In this document: positions 47,441 through 62,500 of the stretch, piece by piece | How positions within the stretch are numbered: the stretch's first letter is position 1 | Layout of the letters: every line of letters begins with the position of its first letter | NCBI RefSeq assembly: GCF_020882245.1 | Contig: NC_083598.1 | Location: forward strand, 90,339,714 to 90,403,713 | Direction of reading: 5' to 3' | Origin: Rhopalosiphum padi | Taxonomy: Eukaryota > Arthropoda > Insecta > Hemiptera > Aphididae | Length of the DNA stretch: 64,000 bases | The notes under the pieces: model-generated | Databases searched by the model: none | The model's input: the letters and a program-made list of their open reading frames with translations, nothing else | What the model was told of the DNA's origin: nothing | Made by a program: the position numbers and the translations under genes

Positions 47441-49439
47441 CGTAATTTTATCGGCGTATAGTATTCTGTGGTCGGCGACGTCGTCAGTTCAGCAGCTATT
47501 ATTTAATTATTGGTCTTCGTGCACTCGCACAATAATGTTTGAAAGGCGGCAGATACCGAAGTCCGATAACACGACCTCATTTCATTATTAAAACGTGGCG
47601 AATGATTTGATGTTTTAATTATTTACAGACGTATCGCGCGTATATGAAGGTGCACAGCATCAATATAATTATTATGATGTACGTAATAATAATTACTTAC
47701 TCGCATTGTCAGCGAACGGTCGAGTTGTGCCACAGACAGCACTTAACGTAACGGTTTTCATTTGTTTATTTACCACATGCTTACAATTTTTTTTCATTCT
47801 CACACTATGTAATCACTATATTATGAGAAGTCGCCTGCCTATCAACAGAACAGTAACACTCGAATATTACTAGTTTTCATCGAGCATCGTTCTCGAAATT
47901 TCATAATAACACTATCGTTGTCATATTGCGACATGATATTATATTGACATAATTATTTATCATTATATTGTGCCAGATCATCAAATATACACGTTTTAAA
48001 ATTACAAATTTTTAACTCGGTCAATTAGTTCGACAATGAATTTTTGTAAAAAAAAAAAGAAAACCAACATGATTATAAATTAATATTAAGTAGATAATTA
48101 CTATATAATATATTAATACTAGCCTATATGTATATATAGTACCACTATAGTTACACACTACTTACATATTACGATGATAGTCTTTTGAAATATAATTTAT
48201 ATTTTAAAAAACATACTTATTATAATATATCTTCTTGAATCAATAAACAGAAACATTTTTTTCACCAAAAAAATAAACAACTTGTTGGTACCTACTCTAA
48301 TTCTCTATCCGTAAATAATATTTCGTTATTTACGCATTAATAAGATGTAATTATAAAAGGTCATATGGTCAATCTATATAGAACAAAAAAGAAGCAAAAA
48401 TGTTTCGACACATTATTTGCTTGTTTTTTTTTTTATCATTTAGCATGCATGTTTTATCACCATATTAGCCCACAGATAAAATTAATCAATATTCAATAAA
48501 ATATTGTTTGCATTCGTATAATCGTATAAAATATATAATGTATTAATTATTATATTATATAGTTCAGTTATAATATTGTATGTATGGTCGTTCAAATTAT
48601 TATTCCAACGTGCGGTTCAAGTGAAATGAATAAAATGACGAATGTAAACACGTCGTGGTCGTGCTCTAGTTTACAACCAATAAAATTATTGTCATGTGAA
48701 ATTTCGTAAAACCCGTACGGGTCAACCGCAGCGTTTTTGGACAAGATCGCATCAGTTGAGGTTCTTTAAATTCAACGAGTCATGCAAGTTTATCTCTGTT
48801 TCTTCCCGACATAAATTAAACGAGAACGTGTTAGGAAAATGAATTATGATTATTACGCAAAACTCGTCTGTACACTAAACACATAAACACAATACGGCAA
48901 TACGCCTATATAGGTATGCGTGTATATGATAATAATATAATATATTATTATAACGTTGTGCGGTCGGTATGTCATCATTTCGGATGCATTGTTGTTTGAT
49001 CATTGTAGAGGTTGGGCCTTGTGTCTCCATACGAATTTAAAAAAAAAAGAATACGAACGTTTATACTTTTGATTGACTTGTAGTGTTGATAAAATAGTGT
49101 GATAGTCTTATAGGCTCTATATATATATATTTATTGTAACTTGTAAGTATATATATTTTTTAAATAGTGGATTGTGTGATTTATCTGCAGCAGTAATTGC
49201 TACCGCACGCACGCTCTACTCTTTACACCGGTTAAGTTCTCGAAATTGCTAAACCGTTGTATTATATGCTGTACAATCAAATTCGTGATGGTAAACCAGT
49301 TAACACAACGGATAATAATAATATGAAGATAATAGCCAAGTGCCGCGTAACGCGGTCGACTTGACCCGACTTTAAACATAATTTTTAAATAGATGACTTG
49401 TTCAGATTAAATACCGACCGGGAGAAAATGTAGAGATTA

Positions 49440-49475
49440 TAGTAGTAGAAGTAGTAGTAGTAGTAGTAGTAATAG
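49440..49475. repeat. (GTA)n microsatellite
   Basis: About twelve AGT/GTA units with two interruptions (GAA, AAT). Confidence 0.9.
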
Positions 49476-51917
49476 TGTTACAATTAAATAGTACACTCTT
49501 CAAAGCACGTACAAAGACCAGAATACATAATTCATTTTTAATGTTGTTGAAATTTTTTTTTTTAATTTTTTGGATGCATTTATTTAAATATTTTTACTAA
49601 CTAACGGAGGTTAAAAATCATTATAATATTAAATAAAAAATAATAAAATAACAGTTTATATTTAATATCATGTTTATAACGTAACTGGGCATCTGATAAC
49701 TTCCTTCAGTAACAAAACGTTATAAAATAAGTAATATACACTAACAAGTAACACGAGGTTTTTTTTTAAACGCTTTTCCCATTCACTTCCATCAAACCTA
49801 GCTATGTATAATTTTCCTCATATTGTTAAACATTTACTTATTGTATATTAATAGATTCTAAATAAAGGTTTTTATTCAAGAAAAAACCAGTTGTACACTG
49901 TGGATACTAGTAGTTTTTGTGAACAGAATATCACTTAATTATAATATTTATCGAATAGTACTTATCCCGAAAAGAATTATTTTTAAAATTTGATGAACAT
50001 ATTACCATGATTATTATTATTGATCTATCACATGTTAATCGATATAAAACAATTGTAAAACCTAGGTAAAATATTAAATTTGGACGGATAATATACAGAA
50101 AGAGAAGACTCGTTTTAGATTTCTATTAAACAATAAATCGGAATCAATACCAAGCAACTCTACATAGTTCTCATAAAATATGTGAGCGGTGCTTGGTAAT
50201 CTCACTTCCAGGTATTGTTATAAGAAAACACCATCTAGTATTCTGCTCTAGGCAAAACAGACTAGGAAAAAGTCATAGTTCAAGGAAAAATAAAATGGTT
50301 GGGTTTCTAAAGGTCTATAAATTATAATACTAGATGAATGCCTACCACGGAATTTGTTAAAAAACTGATAATTATAGTATTATAGTATTTGTGATTACAA
50401 CCATCCATAATTCTGACTTGGTAATTAAACGACGTAAAAATGTATATTATTGTTAACATCTAAAAAATTATATTTAGAATTAATGTTCACATATTTTTAA
50501 ATCTCAAAGAAGAAATTAAATTTTAAGGTATGATTAATCATTATACAATAGAATTTATATTTTAGGCAAACATTTGTTGAATCTGCTATACTTCCCAAGT
50601 TTTTTTTTATATTTTAATTTGTCAGAATTTTGAACTTTAGTAAATATGTACATATTTAAATTGTCAAAGAGAAATAGAAAAAATATAGAGAAAAAGCGTG
50701 ATTGCAAATTTTGATTCCAGGAAAGGTTGGAAATTATATACTTCAGTTTTAACTAATAACCACTGTAAATCACTACTATTGATGTAAAAATCTTCGCTTT
50801 TAGGTTATAATAAAAATTTGGCTAGAATCATCACTAATGTCATGCAAAAATGTAAAGTGAATCATAAAAGGTCTTTTTTTATAGTTAAATCATATATATA
50901 TATAGGCCCTGTTTTGAATGGAAGATAATATTAAGCAAAATTATTAAATCTTTCATACACCAATGATGTGATTTCAGTATTTTTATTAGACGTGTAAAGC
51001 ATTTTTCGAATCTCATATATTTTAGTTTAGTATAAAATAGAAATATTTTATCACATATAGTTGTAAGTATTGAAATTTGCGCTATGAAAAATTGTCGTCA
51101 CTCTCGTCAAGTGGCAAATGCTACTACCAAAACAGTACGTTACTTGCATTATTTAATAAATAAAAAAAAAAAAAAAATGCCTTACTACTACTACAATAAA
51201 TATCTACACAGCGTCGCTTGTCGCTACAAATAGCGTAGGTATATTTTCAACCACCGGTTGTTATTATTTGTATAGTATTATAATGACATTACAAAATCAT
51301 TATGTCGGATGGGTTAATATAATGTGTTTCAAACATGGCATACAATGCTGCTGTAGAAGATATTGTATTTGGCACATTATTCCCAATTTATAACCCTATG
51401 AAAACGAACATTCAATGTTTATTTTCTTAAATTTATTTCTATTATTGTATGAGTGCGTACCTAGTCCTTTCTTCTGTAGCCTTAAGTTGTGTGCCTATGT
51501 ATACTGCGTTCGTCTGTAACCTCCTAACTTCGTTCACATAAATTATTTATAATAGGTAGGTCTCCTCGCTCTTATTTAACATTTAATTTCTTTTATTTGT
51601 ATGCCGGTTTACTCAAATTGTCTATACACAATACGTATTCCTTTATTTGGTCTTTCTCTGTATGAACGAAAACTACTTTTACTAATTGTTTATTGTTTTC
51701 CTTTCTCCGTATTTATTATTTTTTCACGGAGTTTAGTATATCTATGATTCAATTGTAATACATAATATTACATATGTAACAGCGTTTTGTGATTTTATAT
51801 TAATCCAACTTATACCTGATTGTTTTATAAATGTACAAGTTAATCATAAAAAACACATTAACCGTAATATAACTCCACTCAGAATGCGAATCCAACGAAC
51901 AGTATATAGATTGTACA

Positions 51918-51919
<2 letters not shown>

Positions 51920-51952
<33 letters not shown>
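51920..51952. repeat. (TA)n microsatellite
   Basis: Uninterrupted alternating AT over 33 bases. Confidence 0.95.
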
Positions 51953-51957
<5 letters not shown>

Positions 51958-52289
51958 GTTACAATGACATGTAATACATTATACGTTCGATATTTTTCAC
52001 CACTTCGTATTTTTAAACTCATAAAATGTTGAAGTTAATCATAATAATCTGACTACGTTCACATCGTATCGTTTGATAAATAACGATTTATTATTTTTAG
52101 TTTTTGCGATTACGACTTTTCTGTGTTTATACGGTGAAATTGACGAAGTAATAATATACGAATACAACAGCGACTGTACACGTATTTAATACGAGCATAT
52201 AGATATACACGCTCTTCTAGAATATATAGACTATAATATATAGTTTATATACCGATACGATAAACAACGTCTGTAAACTGTCGTCACCG

Positions 52290-52912
52290 CGCTGTAGCGT
52301 CAGTCGTAAACGTTTCGAACACACGTATAGGTAGGTGTATTTAGAATCGACCGAAAAAAAAATAATTTATCCAACGCGACGACGAGACACGTCACGTCGC
52401 GGCGCGGACACGAGTCAATTAAAATTCTTACAGGCGTATAATATACCTGCGACCTGCCTATATATATATATTATTATTATTATAATATCAATGCTCGCGC
52501 GCGTATATTATAATATATATAGTAGCGATAGTGCATATATATATTATCGGACGTATATTACTGCAGTCTTTACAGGACTCTTTACACCACATATATCGTT
52601 GTATAATAATATTTTATTTAATGATATTATGCGCGTGTAAAAGTCGTGACCGAACACGGCCGCCGCAGCAGCAGCAACAGCTTATGATGCCCGTCGCACA
52701 ATCATCACTGTCGTCGTCGTCGTCGTCATTATACATCCGAATAAATGTTGTTGTCATACGTCGGAATCATTAAAAAAATATATATTATATATACGCTCAG
52801 AGTAAAAAAAACATAAAACCGACACGAGCTCCTTCCACGCGCGCGGCTCACCCTGTTCGGCCTTCGTGTTGCAGTATATCTGTAATAATATTGTGTTGGT
52901 CATATCTCGCGT

Positions 52913-52956
<44 letters not shown>

Positions 52957-53450
52957 ACCAGACCATGACTGCACATGTTCTTCGACTTAGACGGAGGAGA
53001 CTGACCCCCCCCGCCATCCCTCTCCTGCCGGTGTTAAGGGTCAACACCCATATAGCTATATAGCTGCAGGATGTGTGTGCTGTGTGTGTGTCCGCCGCGT
53101 CCTCCTTGTCGCCGCCGCCGCCGCCGCGTGTGCGTTCGATAAACGTATATAGTCTCTATTGTGCCCGTGATGAGTCTGCAACAATGTTTCCCCTCAGAAA
53201 AAAAAAAAAAAAGAGTTCATCACGAAATATACTATGAGAGATACTCTTCGCATGTACTTACACGATATTTCTACGATACGCGCGTGCGTGTGCGCGCGAC
53301 AGTGCGAGTGTGAGCGTGTGTACGCGTTCTGAGCTGATTCACACGATCGGTGGTAAAAGCTCTTTTTTATTTCGTTTTCTTCTGTTTTATTTGCACAGAT
53401 AACTCGAGTCTCTGTATATACATATAATACACACACATACACATAGCACG
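52290..53450. promoter_or_regulatory. CpG-rich, simple-repeat-rich island; candidate promoter/untranslated exon
   Basis: Against a very AT-rich background this kilobase is CpG-rich, with a GCGTCAGTCG initiator-like word on the plus strand near 52299. It holds several microsatellites: (CGT)n at 52709-52728, (GT)n at 52911-52954 and (CCG)n at 53110-53127, plus CGCGTGCG runs at 53280-53300. Open frames on both strands (for example 52335-52640, 52754-53047, 53194-53442) are driven by these repeats (His/Thr and Val/Cys runs) and are not genes. A developmental-gene promoter is plausible but not shown. Confidence 0.3.
52911..52954. repeat. (GT)n microsatellite
   Basis: GT/CG alternation passing into a pure GT run; it accounts for the Val-Cys and Thr-His open frames on the two strands. 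Confidence 0.95.
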
Positions 53451-56400
53451 GTTGTTCTTATCACACGCTTAGCAGCTACGGGTATTTGTGAAAGGAATTG
53501 TACCATCACGCGGATTGGATGTGATGAATTCGTGTCCTGAGTGTAGAAGTGGTGCTCGTCGCCGTCGTTATATTATATACTTCTATACGTACGTAGGTAT
53601 ACGTAAAAAACCAATTGGTATAAAATCACTTCCTCGTTGCGTGTAACTATACTATACATATAATAATATAATAATATGCGTTACCACATAGGTATAACAT
53701 TTTAAATCGACTTCGTAACTATACTTATCAGTACTTACTTAGAACGTTTGGAATTTGGAATTTTGGTTAGGGTGTTTTTTCACTAACTATTTAATTATAC
53801 GGTGTTTTTTTGTATATGTTATTTAATGGTTATTTCAATTAGTCTTGGGTACAATATTAAATAGTTTCGATTAGCCATGGTTAGATTAATGGTTAACGAA
53901 TTATAGTTAGTAATGGTGGACGACGGACGGACGAAAAGTAATAAGTACAAAGGTTACAACGGATATATAGAACTAAAACGAGTACGCGCGACGGACAGCT
54001 AGTACTTGTAATATTGAAAACTTTCATTGTACTTGTTATAAACTTTAAGTATACCTACACTGGCAACCAACCACTAGTATTCAGAGCTTGTAGCGAGTGA
54101 CCCTTGCAGACCGCTACGGTCAAGGGGTTTGTTGTTAGCACTTTGAGTTTGTTTGTTTATTTGTTTATAATAAGTATGAGTAGTAATTTGAAATTCAAAT
54201 GTACGGTCGTATAATAAATAGTAATATTTAATTAATTATATTATATTTACGTTCTCGCAGTAATAACTGATAAACCGAATATATAAGTCTAAATGATGCA
54301 GTATGTATATTACACTTGTATGTCGTTCATCGAATAATTACAGTAAGATGCCGATAAAATTACTTAATTTCAGAAATTAATAACTATAGTTCGTTGGTAG
54401 GTACTATACATAATATGCGCTTTATTAATCTGTTCTATAAAACCGAATCTCATAATTTGTTGTGATTAAGGTTTATGTGATTATTTTACTTTGAAACGTT
54501 AATTATATTTATTTATACAATACACATATAGTATAATATACCTCTTTAAGCCGTAGCTTGTGTTAGAGTAGATGGTATTATTTTAAATAAGATTGATTAT
54601 GAAATTTTAATATGAAAAAAATAAATTAACAGCAATATAGAATTTACAGTTGGACAGTTGGAAAATATAAAAATTATAATGAAAATAAGTATACAGACGA
54701 ACATAGAACATGATTTCATAGTTAATTACAAAAGATACAACTTAGTATTAACTTATTAAACTATCAACACGCAAATATTATTCTATTGATAAGAATATTT
54801 ATTGATTATGATTCTGAAAATAATGTATAGCTATACACTATTTTTCTCCTGTTAAATAATCCGGAGTGATTAATTTTCTTTGAGATAATAGGCATTTGGT
54901 TAAAAAAATTTGCTTCATAAGCTCTAAAATTCTATAGCTTTATAGTTTTCTAATAATAAAATCTTTTTGGTTATTTTGAACTAAGATGAGTTTTTAATTG
55001 CAAAACGTGTTTTGGGTTTTTTTCGTATGGAAGCCTTATTCATTTTTTGTTTAAGATTCTTCTCAATAACATGCTATTTTAGTTTGATTGTAAATTTATT
55101 GTTTTTTATGCCACACGATATAGTAAATAGTATAATTGTTGGTCATCATTAACAATTATCTGCAATAGTATTGAATATAATATTAATATTTCAAGTTGGT
55201 TTTCATAATTTCTCTACTTGTACAATAATTAACAAGCATAGTTCTTATTTCTTTAGCCATCCCGTGTATGTCCGTGTAAGTACAACATGTTTCGAACGAT
55301 AATCTCGTCATGGGCCCCTTGATCATCAAGATAGTAATCAGTAATTACTAATTAGTTTGTATAATATCCATATTATAGTAGCATTGTATACGTTATAAGA
55401 TTTAATGAGATTTACGAAAACCGTAGAATGTCACGAAAAACTGCCGTGGCTATATCTATTTTTCATTGTTATTTTTTTTTTACAAGTAAACGGTTCGGTG
55501 ATTTTTATGAGTTTGCGAGCTTATATAGCGCTCCACTTGTTTATTTTTTTAAGACGTGTTTGATACGAGAACATAACAGTGAATAAGTACTATACGTTAA
55601 TGACGTACCTACATGTAAATATTATGTAGGTAACATGCATATAAACATAATAACATTAAACCATGTTATATATATACACACACACACACCTCCGTGCGTG
55701 TGTTTAATGTTTACGGCGGAAGGCTTAATCGCTCCTCTGACCGGTGTTGGCTCTTTTAATTGTTATTTTTGTACCAGACCGTTTTTTTATTTAATAATTT
55801 ATGTAGGAGGTAAGTATATGGATATGGGTATATGATAATCATATATTATGTGTACAGTAATCAGGCAGTTTGAAAAACCGAGATCCCCGGTGCAAGAATA
55901 ATTATTTATTCCGCAATTAGCCATCGGAGAACATCTGCACGGACGTCTTATTTACAAATTTCATTAGATAATTTTCTTTTTTTCATTTTTTCCTTTTCAT
56001 TATTTTAATTAATATACAACATATACACGGGGGCGTGGTCGCTTGTAACTGTATCCATTAATTAATGGCTGTACATGTTTTATATTATAATAAATAATAT
56101 TGTGTACTTGCTATAATATAATAATATCGCCGCTGACGAGCACCTATTATAGACTGCAGATCTCGACTACACGCTGTACCGTGTCGCTGTTACAATATTA
56201 ATATAATACAGGCGATAGGCGCGTATTGCGCATAATATTATAATGAAATGAATATATCGATATATAGTAATACAGTGTATACCTATATTATACTGTACCA
56301 AAGACTTCCGATGACCGACATCGTGATAGTTATATAACAATATTTTATTATAACATAAACGCTGTCTATTTTCTATTCTGTGTATGCGTGTATATGCATC

Positions 56401-57860
56401 GAACGGTTATAATTTTCGGCTCATTAGGCGTGTCGTGTTTGAGATAAATGGAGCAATCGCAATCCCTTCACTATTGGTAATGAAATTCGCGTTTGTTATT
56501 GAGAGTCACTCTTAAAACGTCGTAATTATGAATTACGTTAAAATGGTTTAGGTTCTTCTACTCGTGTTTTTAAAATGCCGTCTGGGACGACGAGTTACCG
56601 TTAATGCCGTCCATGCATACAGATGATGTTATGTCTGCACGGCGAAGTAAAATTTGAATTTTAAATGTGATTTTATTAGTACCTTATTTAAGGTGTGTTT
56701 AAATGCCTTAAATCCGTATATATAGTGTATGCGTCTAAGTAGATATTATTATTACTAATTATACATGTCGATAAATTATTATTAAAAATATATCGTATAG
56801 TTAGTGTTTGACTTTTATCATTCAATCGTTACCAAACAGGCATAACACGGTATACCTACTTATAAATTATATGTCAAGTTTTTTGGAGTTAAAGTAACGG
56901 GTTTAAGATAATAATATAATTTGAATAGTATACTTATCATTGTACCAACATATTATATTATTTATAAAGAAATAAGAATAATCATATTATCTAAACATAA
57001 ATTATATTATGAACCATGATTACTATCTGGTAATATGATAGAAAATACATACGAGTAGTCTTAGATTAAATTGTATTCGTTTTTTACTCACTCTGTTAAA
57101 ATAATAATTTCATTTATATTATTACTCATGTAATAAAGTAAAATTTATTTATGTGTATAAGTGATAAAGGTACACATTTTAGGTATATTATCCATGAATT
57201 ATATATTTATATCGAACACGTAGAATATATATATATATATATATATATGTATTATGTACATAAATATATGTACAGTGATTATAAAACTAACTAGTAATAA
57301 GTACAAATACTTTGTTTTATTTTTATCAATTGACAATTATTATAATTTTGAATATACTTACTTTGGAAACGAAAAATGTTTTATTAAGTGCCTATTTTAT
57401 ATTAAGCTTTATAATGGAATTAATAAAATATAACAGTATGTTAGTAAAAAAAAAAAAAAAAATATAATTTGTGAAAGGTGAAAATAGGTACCTACTTTAA
57501 TATGTACTTATATTTTATACTTTGCAAAATTGCTTAAACCTCGTTATCAAAATAGAGTTTATGATTTAATTAGCAGGTTTAGTTTTGCAGTTTGTTTTAT
57601 TCAACTTGACTATTTTTTACAATTATAATTATTGAATTAGACCATTTATTAATCTAATTAATGATTGAACCATAAAATATAGAAAATGTAATAACTATTT
57701 TTAGTTTAGGTATTAGTTTGATATGTATACTAGAATACGTTTTCTAAGTTATAAAAATAAAAATAGTACACACATTTAGATTCTGCAGAGACATAGATTG
57801 TTTATTGTGTAGTATAGTAGTGGTTAACGTATCTATCGGTTTTAATAATATAGTTTTTTT
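53451..57860. other. AT-rich sequence with scattered GC-richer patches
   Basis: No supported gene. GC-richer patches at 53880-54150, 55690-55770 and 56120-56230 lack motifs. An (AT)n run sits at 57224-57249. A 66-codon frame at 55635-55835 runs through a CA repeat and is not convincing. Confidence 0.4.
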
Positions 57861-58020
57861 TACATTTTGAGAAGAACGTAGAATGTATTGATTTTGCAAT
57901 GATGCGTGTTTTTTTTTATTTTAGTTTCTGATAACACTTTTTCTAGTAGAAAAAAAATACTTCAATCGTCAACTTCTAGCGAGGTTTCTGTTAGAAAATG
58001 TAATATGGTTTGTACTTTGT
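57861..58020 (+). repeat. Partial copy of the 16.9 kb dispersed repeat (left end)
   Basis: GAACGTAGAATGTATTGATT and a following TGCAATGATG resemble the left end at 16919-16955, after which a T-run is shared and similarity fades. This is a short diverged fragment. Confidence 0.45.
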
Positions 58021-58261
58021 GGATCAAAAGTATAAATTCTAAGTGCTTTTTAAAATAATCAGAAAATAATAATAAAAAAAAAAAAGAGGTAAAGTATCAG
58101 GTAACTGCTATTCTGTACAATATAGGAGTCGGTATATTTTGTCATTGAGCAGACGTGGATGTGAATTTTAATTAAATGATAAATTAATGTATACGATGAA
58201 AAACGTTTCTGAGTAAACATGTTCTAATTTTTTGGTAGCCAAGGTTGCTAAACAATTATTT

Positions 58262-58288
58262 TAATAATAATAATAATAATAATAATAA
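58262..58288. repeat. (AAT)n microsatellite
   Basis: About nine AAT units; an open frame over it encodes a polyasparagine run. Confidence 0.9.
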
Positions 58289-59151
58289 CAATAACATTTT
58301 AACAAGTGTTCGTATTTTTTTCAATTATTTTGAAAAGTACCTATTGATAATTTTCAATTTTTACTTGCCAAATGTACCAACTAATTCAAATTTTCTACTA
58401 GAAATTTCTCTCAAGGTTGATCATCAGGCACATTTTTTTTTCTAGAAAAACTATGATAAAAAAATAACATAGTATAGATGTCAAGAATAAAGTTGTTAAA
58501 ATAATATTATTACAGTCGTTTTAAAAGTATTTTGAACGTGATTTTATCAAAGATCAAACAAGAGTTTTTAGATTAAGATTATAATCAGGAGTACGATTAT
58601 TGTTTTTTTTTTTTTTTTTTTATATAGCAGGTTTGCACAACAGTAATATTAGACACCTCCACCAAGTCTCATGACTATATAGATCAAATTCATGCATATT
58701 TTATCAATGTAATATTTCAATGCACCTATTCTAAAAATGAGTAAATATAACATAATATTATTTACATTTTAGTATAAGTTTAAGCTTTTAAGGACGAGGT
58801 GTATAATAAAATAGAGATATATACAGTTCAATTATTATTGACTGCTTAGTAAAATATACTTGATGGAGATGGTAAGTTAAACACAAAGGCGTAAAGCATA
58901 TTATTATGTAGTGTCATTCATTCATTCCCGGTGCACGGGGCATATATTATAGTGGTACAATATAATAATATGGTGGTATTTCTGCATTAATATTATTGTG
59001 TATATAATAGAGACTCGACCGATAATAATATTATCAGCTTTTTATAACAAACGTTTCCGTTATCGGTTTAGATGTCCTCAGTTATAATTTATTACGTTTC
59101 ACTGTTCTGCTGGAATAACTACCGGCTACTTATATTATTATAATCTACTGC

Positions 59152-59388
59152 CTATATTGTATTAAACAAAAACAATTTGTTGATACTGCGCAGTATCTCA
59201 TTAAAAATCATAAAACGTGCAATGAAATTTGTTCCACGTTTCCCCCCTCGATAGTATTGTAATCCTAATACAAACGTACCATTTTCACGGTGCCATTGTG
59301 CGCGACCAATAGGTAAACGGTTTTTTTTCCACAAATAATTTCTTCTTGCACCATCATTACGCGATATACCTGGTAATTCAGTGTGCAC
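59152..59388 (-). other. Open frame with coding-like composition, unrecognised
   Basis: The frame has no ATG at its 5' end (the first codon is GTG). It reads LPGISRNDGARRNYLWKKNR, then RAQWHRENGTFVLGLQYYRG, with less A/T-biased residues than neighbouring frames, and ends at a TAG. It could be a fragment of a decayed mobile-element protein or an exon. No donor or acceptor or known domain could be fixed. Confidence 0.2.
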
Positions 59389-59488
59389 TATAATGTGGCA
59401 TCGGAAAAGTTATTTGTTCAGCATGACCTTCTTTTGCGCGCGAATAACTATAACACGGTAACATACGAATGCTTATACGATTTGATCA

Positions 59489-59590
59489 AAGAGAGGGGCG
59501 GCGATATTGTGATAGAGAGAGGGGGAGTTGGAACGAGTGAGAGGGAAAAATAATAAGAGAGAGGAAAAATGCCAGTATAAAAAAGAAGCT
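59489..59590 (+). promoter_or_regulatory. GA-rich stretch followed by a TATA-like box
   Basis: Repeated GAGAGA/GAGGG words at 59490-59567 are typical of GAGA-factor sites in insect promoters. They are followed by CAGTATAAAAAAG at about 59574-59586. No coding sequence was found downstream, so a promoter is only a suggestion. Confidence 0.25.
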
Positions 59591-62500
59591 ATATAATAAC
59601 GTAACTTTTAAATCATTTGACCTGTGAACCTTTTCCGGTTACACACACACACGGAGCACGTTTTAAAAACGTCAGTTATACTTGACAACCTGCTGTCGGT
59701 GCGAATGATGCGAAAACTTAATCAGTAGTGTGCCACTCACTTGATAAATGTTAGGGTCGAAAAATAACCATTGTACCTGTGGTACACCTATCGTGTATCG
59801 AATCAATTAAATTGAAAATAAAAACTTGATTATATAAGTAACGAAACACGATCACACACGATTCGGTCCTAAGAATATAACATATGAACGGTATATTTAT
59901 ATAATACGTTTGTCAAAATAATTATTGTATTTAGAAGTCCAGTATTTGTTTTCGATCAAGTTATACTAACAAAATGCTCAGCAACACGTAAAAAGTTATT
60001 ATTTTGAACATTTTAGTTATTAAAACAGTATAATATATCTAAAGTTCACGCGCTTCATTTGGCATTCAAAATGATATCGTTTTCTTCAATTGTGAACGAT
60101 CGTAGTAATTGACTGATTACTCCAAAAATGAAAAATATATAATATTATAGTATGTCAGGTTCTTCAGGTTTTTCAAACAATATGTTCATTAATTAACCAG
60201 TTCAATAGACATGTTTAATACTTAGGGTTTCTAAATTTTTTATTTTTCACTGTTTTGCTATGTTATAAAAATTACACGACATAATATACTAAAATAAATA
60301 ATATTCTTTTAGTATTTTTAAATATTCCATAAATCAAAGTTTTAAAATATTCATTAAGGATTAAAGTATAAAATGGTGAATAGGCTGTGTTAATAATACT
60401 GTTTGTTATAAATTATATTATAATTATAGTAATAATTTCTATACATTATTTAGCAACACAATGTTAACTAATTAGAATGAACTTTCGATTATCAATATGA
60501 CTTGATTGGTTTACACGAACGATGAATAATAATTGTCTGTACAGTTGTCTTCTATTGTCTGATGAGTGACTCACTCAGAGTGACAATCGCGATAGAAATC
60601 GTCCAACTTTTGTTATTTGTTGATTGATATATCTGTCCTCGAGTCCTACAGCTTACGTAGTTAACGTTTAAATTTTGATTTTTGGTCGAAAGACGTTTCG
60701 GATTGTATTTATATATATATAAATTGTTTGCGGTTGAACACAGAATATTTCACACTTATTAACGCTACGCTGATGTACTAAAACCCATGTCATGAAGTAT
60801 GGCAAAAATATATTATCATTACATATATCTAAATTAATTTAAATAAATCAGAAGGTATAAATAGTTTTATAGAATATTATTAAAGTAGTTGTTTTAATTT
60901 TGAAATTATCATAATATTCAACTTTACTTTGATTATTTCTATTCTTAACGATGACAAAATTATTTTGGTCATTAAATAATAGATACTTAAGAAAGTAATA
61001 GTTATTACTCATAATTTAGTCGAAGTTCGATTGGTTTAGATTAAAATTATATTATTTAATAAACTAATAAAATAATTAAGCAATTTATTGGGCTTACAAG
61101 CCTTAAATACCTATAGTTTTAATTCGGGTTACTATCCTGTAAATGTATACACTTCATTATAAAACTAATTAATAAAAATAAAATCTCAAACGTACCTATA
61201 TATTTGCTTATTAGTTCTTATCCTTTACTTCTTATCGATAATTGTAGGTCAATTACCCACACAACATAGGCGTATGTAACGTTGTTAACTCTATGAGTAT
61301 ATTAGTATAAACGCAATATCTATATTTTACTGTTTATGCATTCAAATTATTATTTTTTTGATTTTGGTGTTTTTAAAGTAGCATTAAATTAATTGAATAA
61401 TATACCAGCTATACTAATTTATTATCGAGAACAAAATATACAATGACTTATAATTATCAATATTCCTTAAAATAATAAGTTATCTATAGTATATAATTTT
61501 AATTTTAATATATTTTTTTAACATAAAAAACTAATTAATATCATATTTATATGTTTATTGTAACTATATCAGATTATTCATTCATATTGAATAATAAACT
61601 CTATTTATAGGTGCGTAGAATCCTTAAACATAATATATTTAAATTTGAAAATAATAATCGAACGTATTTTGTTTATAATAGGTTTCTTTGAATATAAATA
61701 TTCATGTTTTTAATATTATTGAGTCAAAAAAAAAAAATCATACGTTCTGACCATTATAAGTTATAGGTAATGTAGGTGGCTATAGGTCACATACCTAATT
61801 AATAGTTTATCCTACTGCGCTTTTCATTGAACAAATTTGAAATTAATGACATATAAGGAAGTGACGAAACAGATTCCTATGCTTCATTGTCAAGATATCT
61901 ATCATTGTTATTCTACTGTAATTTTGATTTATATTATACTATATACTCAGTATCAGAATTTTCTCAAAGTAATATTTTAGAAATTTCAATATACTGTCTA
62001 ATGTACTCTTCAATATATTTAGTCTTGAGTGAAATATTCGGATTATACTGATTGATAATTAATGTTCATCCTTATTTACTCGTTGTCCTTATACGTATCG
62101 AGATTAATTCACGTCTCGTTTAATACCATACATGATACATTGTACAAACTATACCTGTGTAAATAGGTACTATATATATAAGCGTGTAGTTAATAATTAT
62201 ACTATTCAAAAGTCCAATTTTAGAAAAAATACGTATACAATTTTATATTATTATATTAGTATGTTTAGTGGTGATAAACTAATGAATAAACTCATACCAA
62301 AATATTATTATAGCAGTTCATAGTACAAATGTCATATTTTTTTTCATGTGTGTTGTATAATTATATGTAAATGTTATGTATAGATTTGAAGTCGCCAATT
62401 CATATAGCCAATTTAGACAAATAAGTCGAACTATACTTATTTCCATTTTTTTTTCTCGAATAGTTGTGCAAGTTTTAAAGTTTGTGCCAAGAGGTACCAT

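Larger units (their letters stand above)
47437..52289. other. AT-rich gene-poor sequence with simple repeats
   Basis: No coding region recognised. Simple repeats include (GTA)n at 49440-49475 and a perfect (TA)16 run at 51920-51952. GC rises slightly at 47460-47760 and 48590-48860 without any identifiable feature. Confidence 0.4.

Noticed and set aside
52754..53063. Open frames with His-Thr or Val-Cys runs
   Set aside because: They are translations of the (GT)n microsatellite on both strands.
58245..58445. 66-codon frame with polyasparagine
   Set aside because: Translation of an (AAT)n microsatellite followed by AT-rich DNA.
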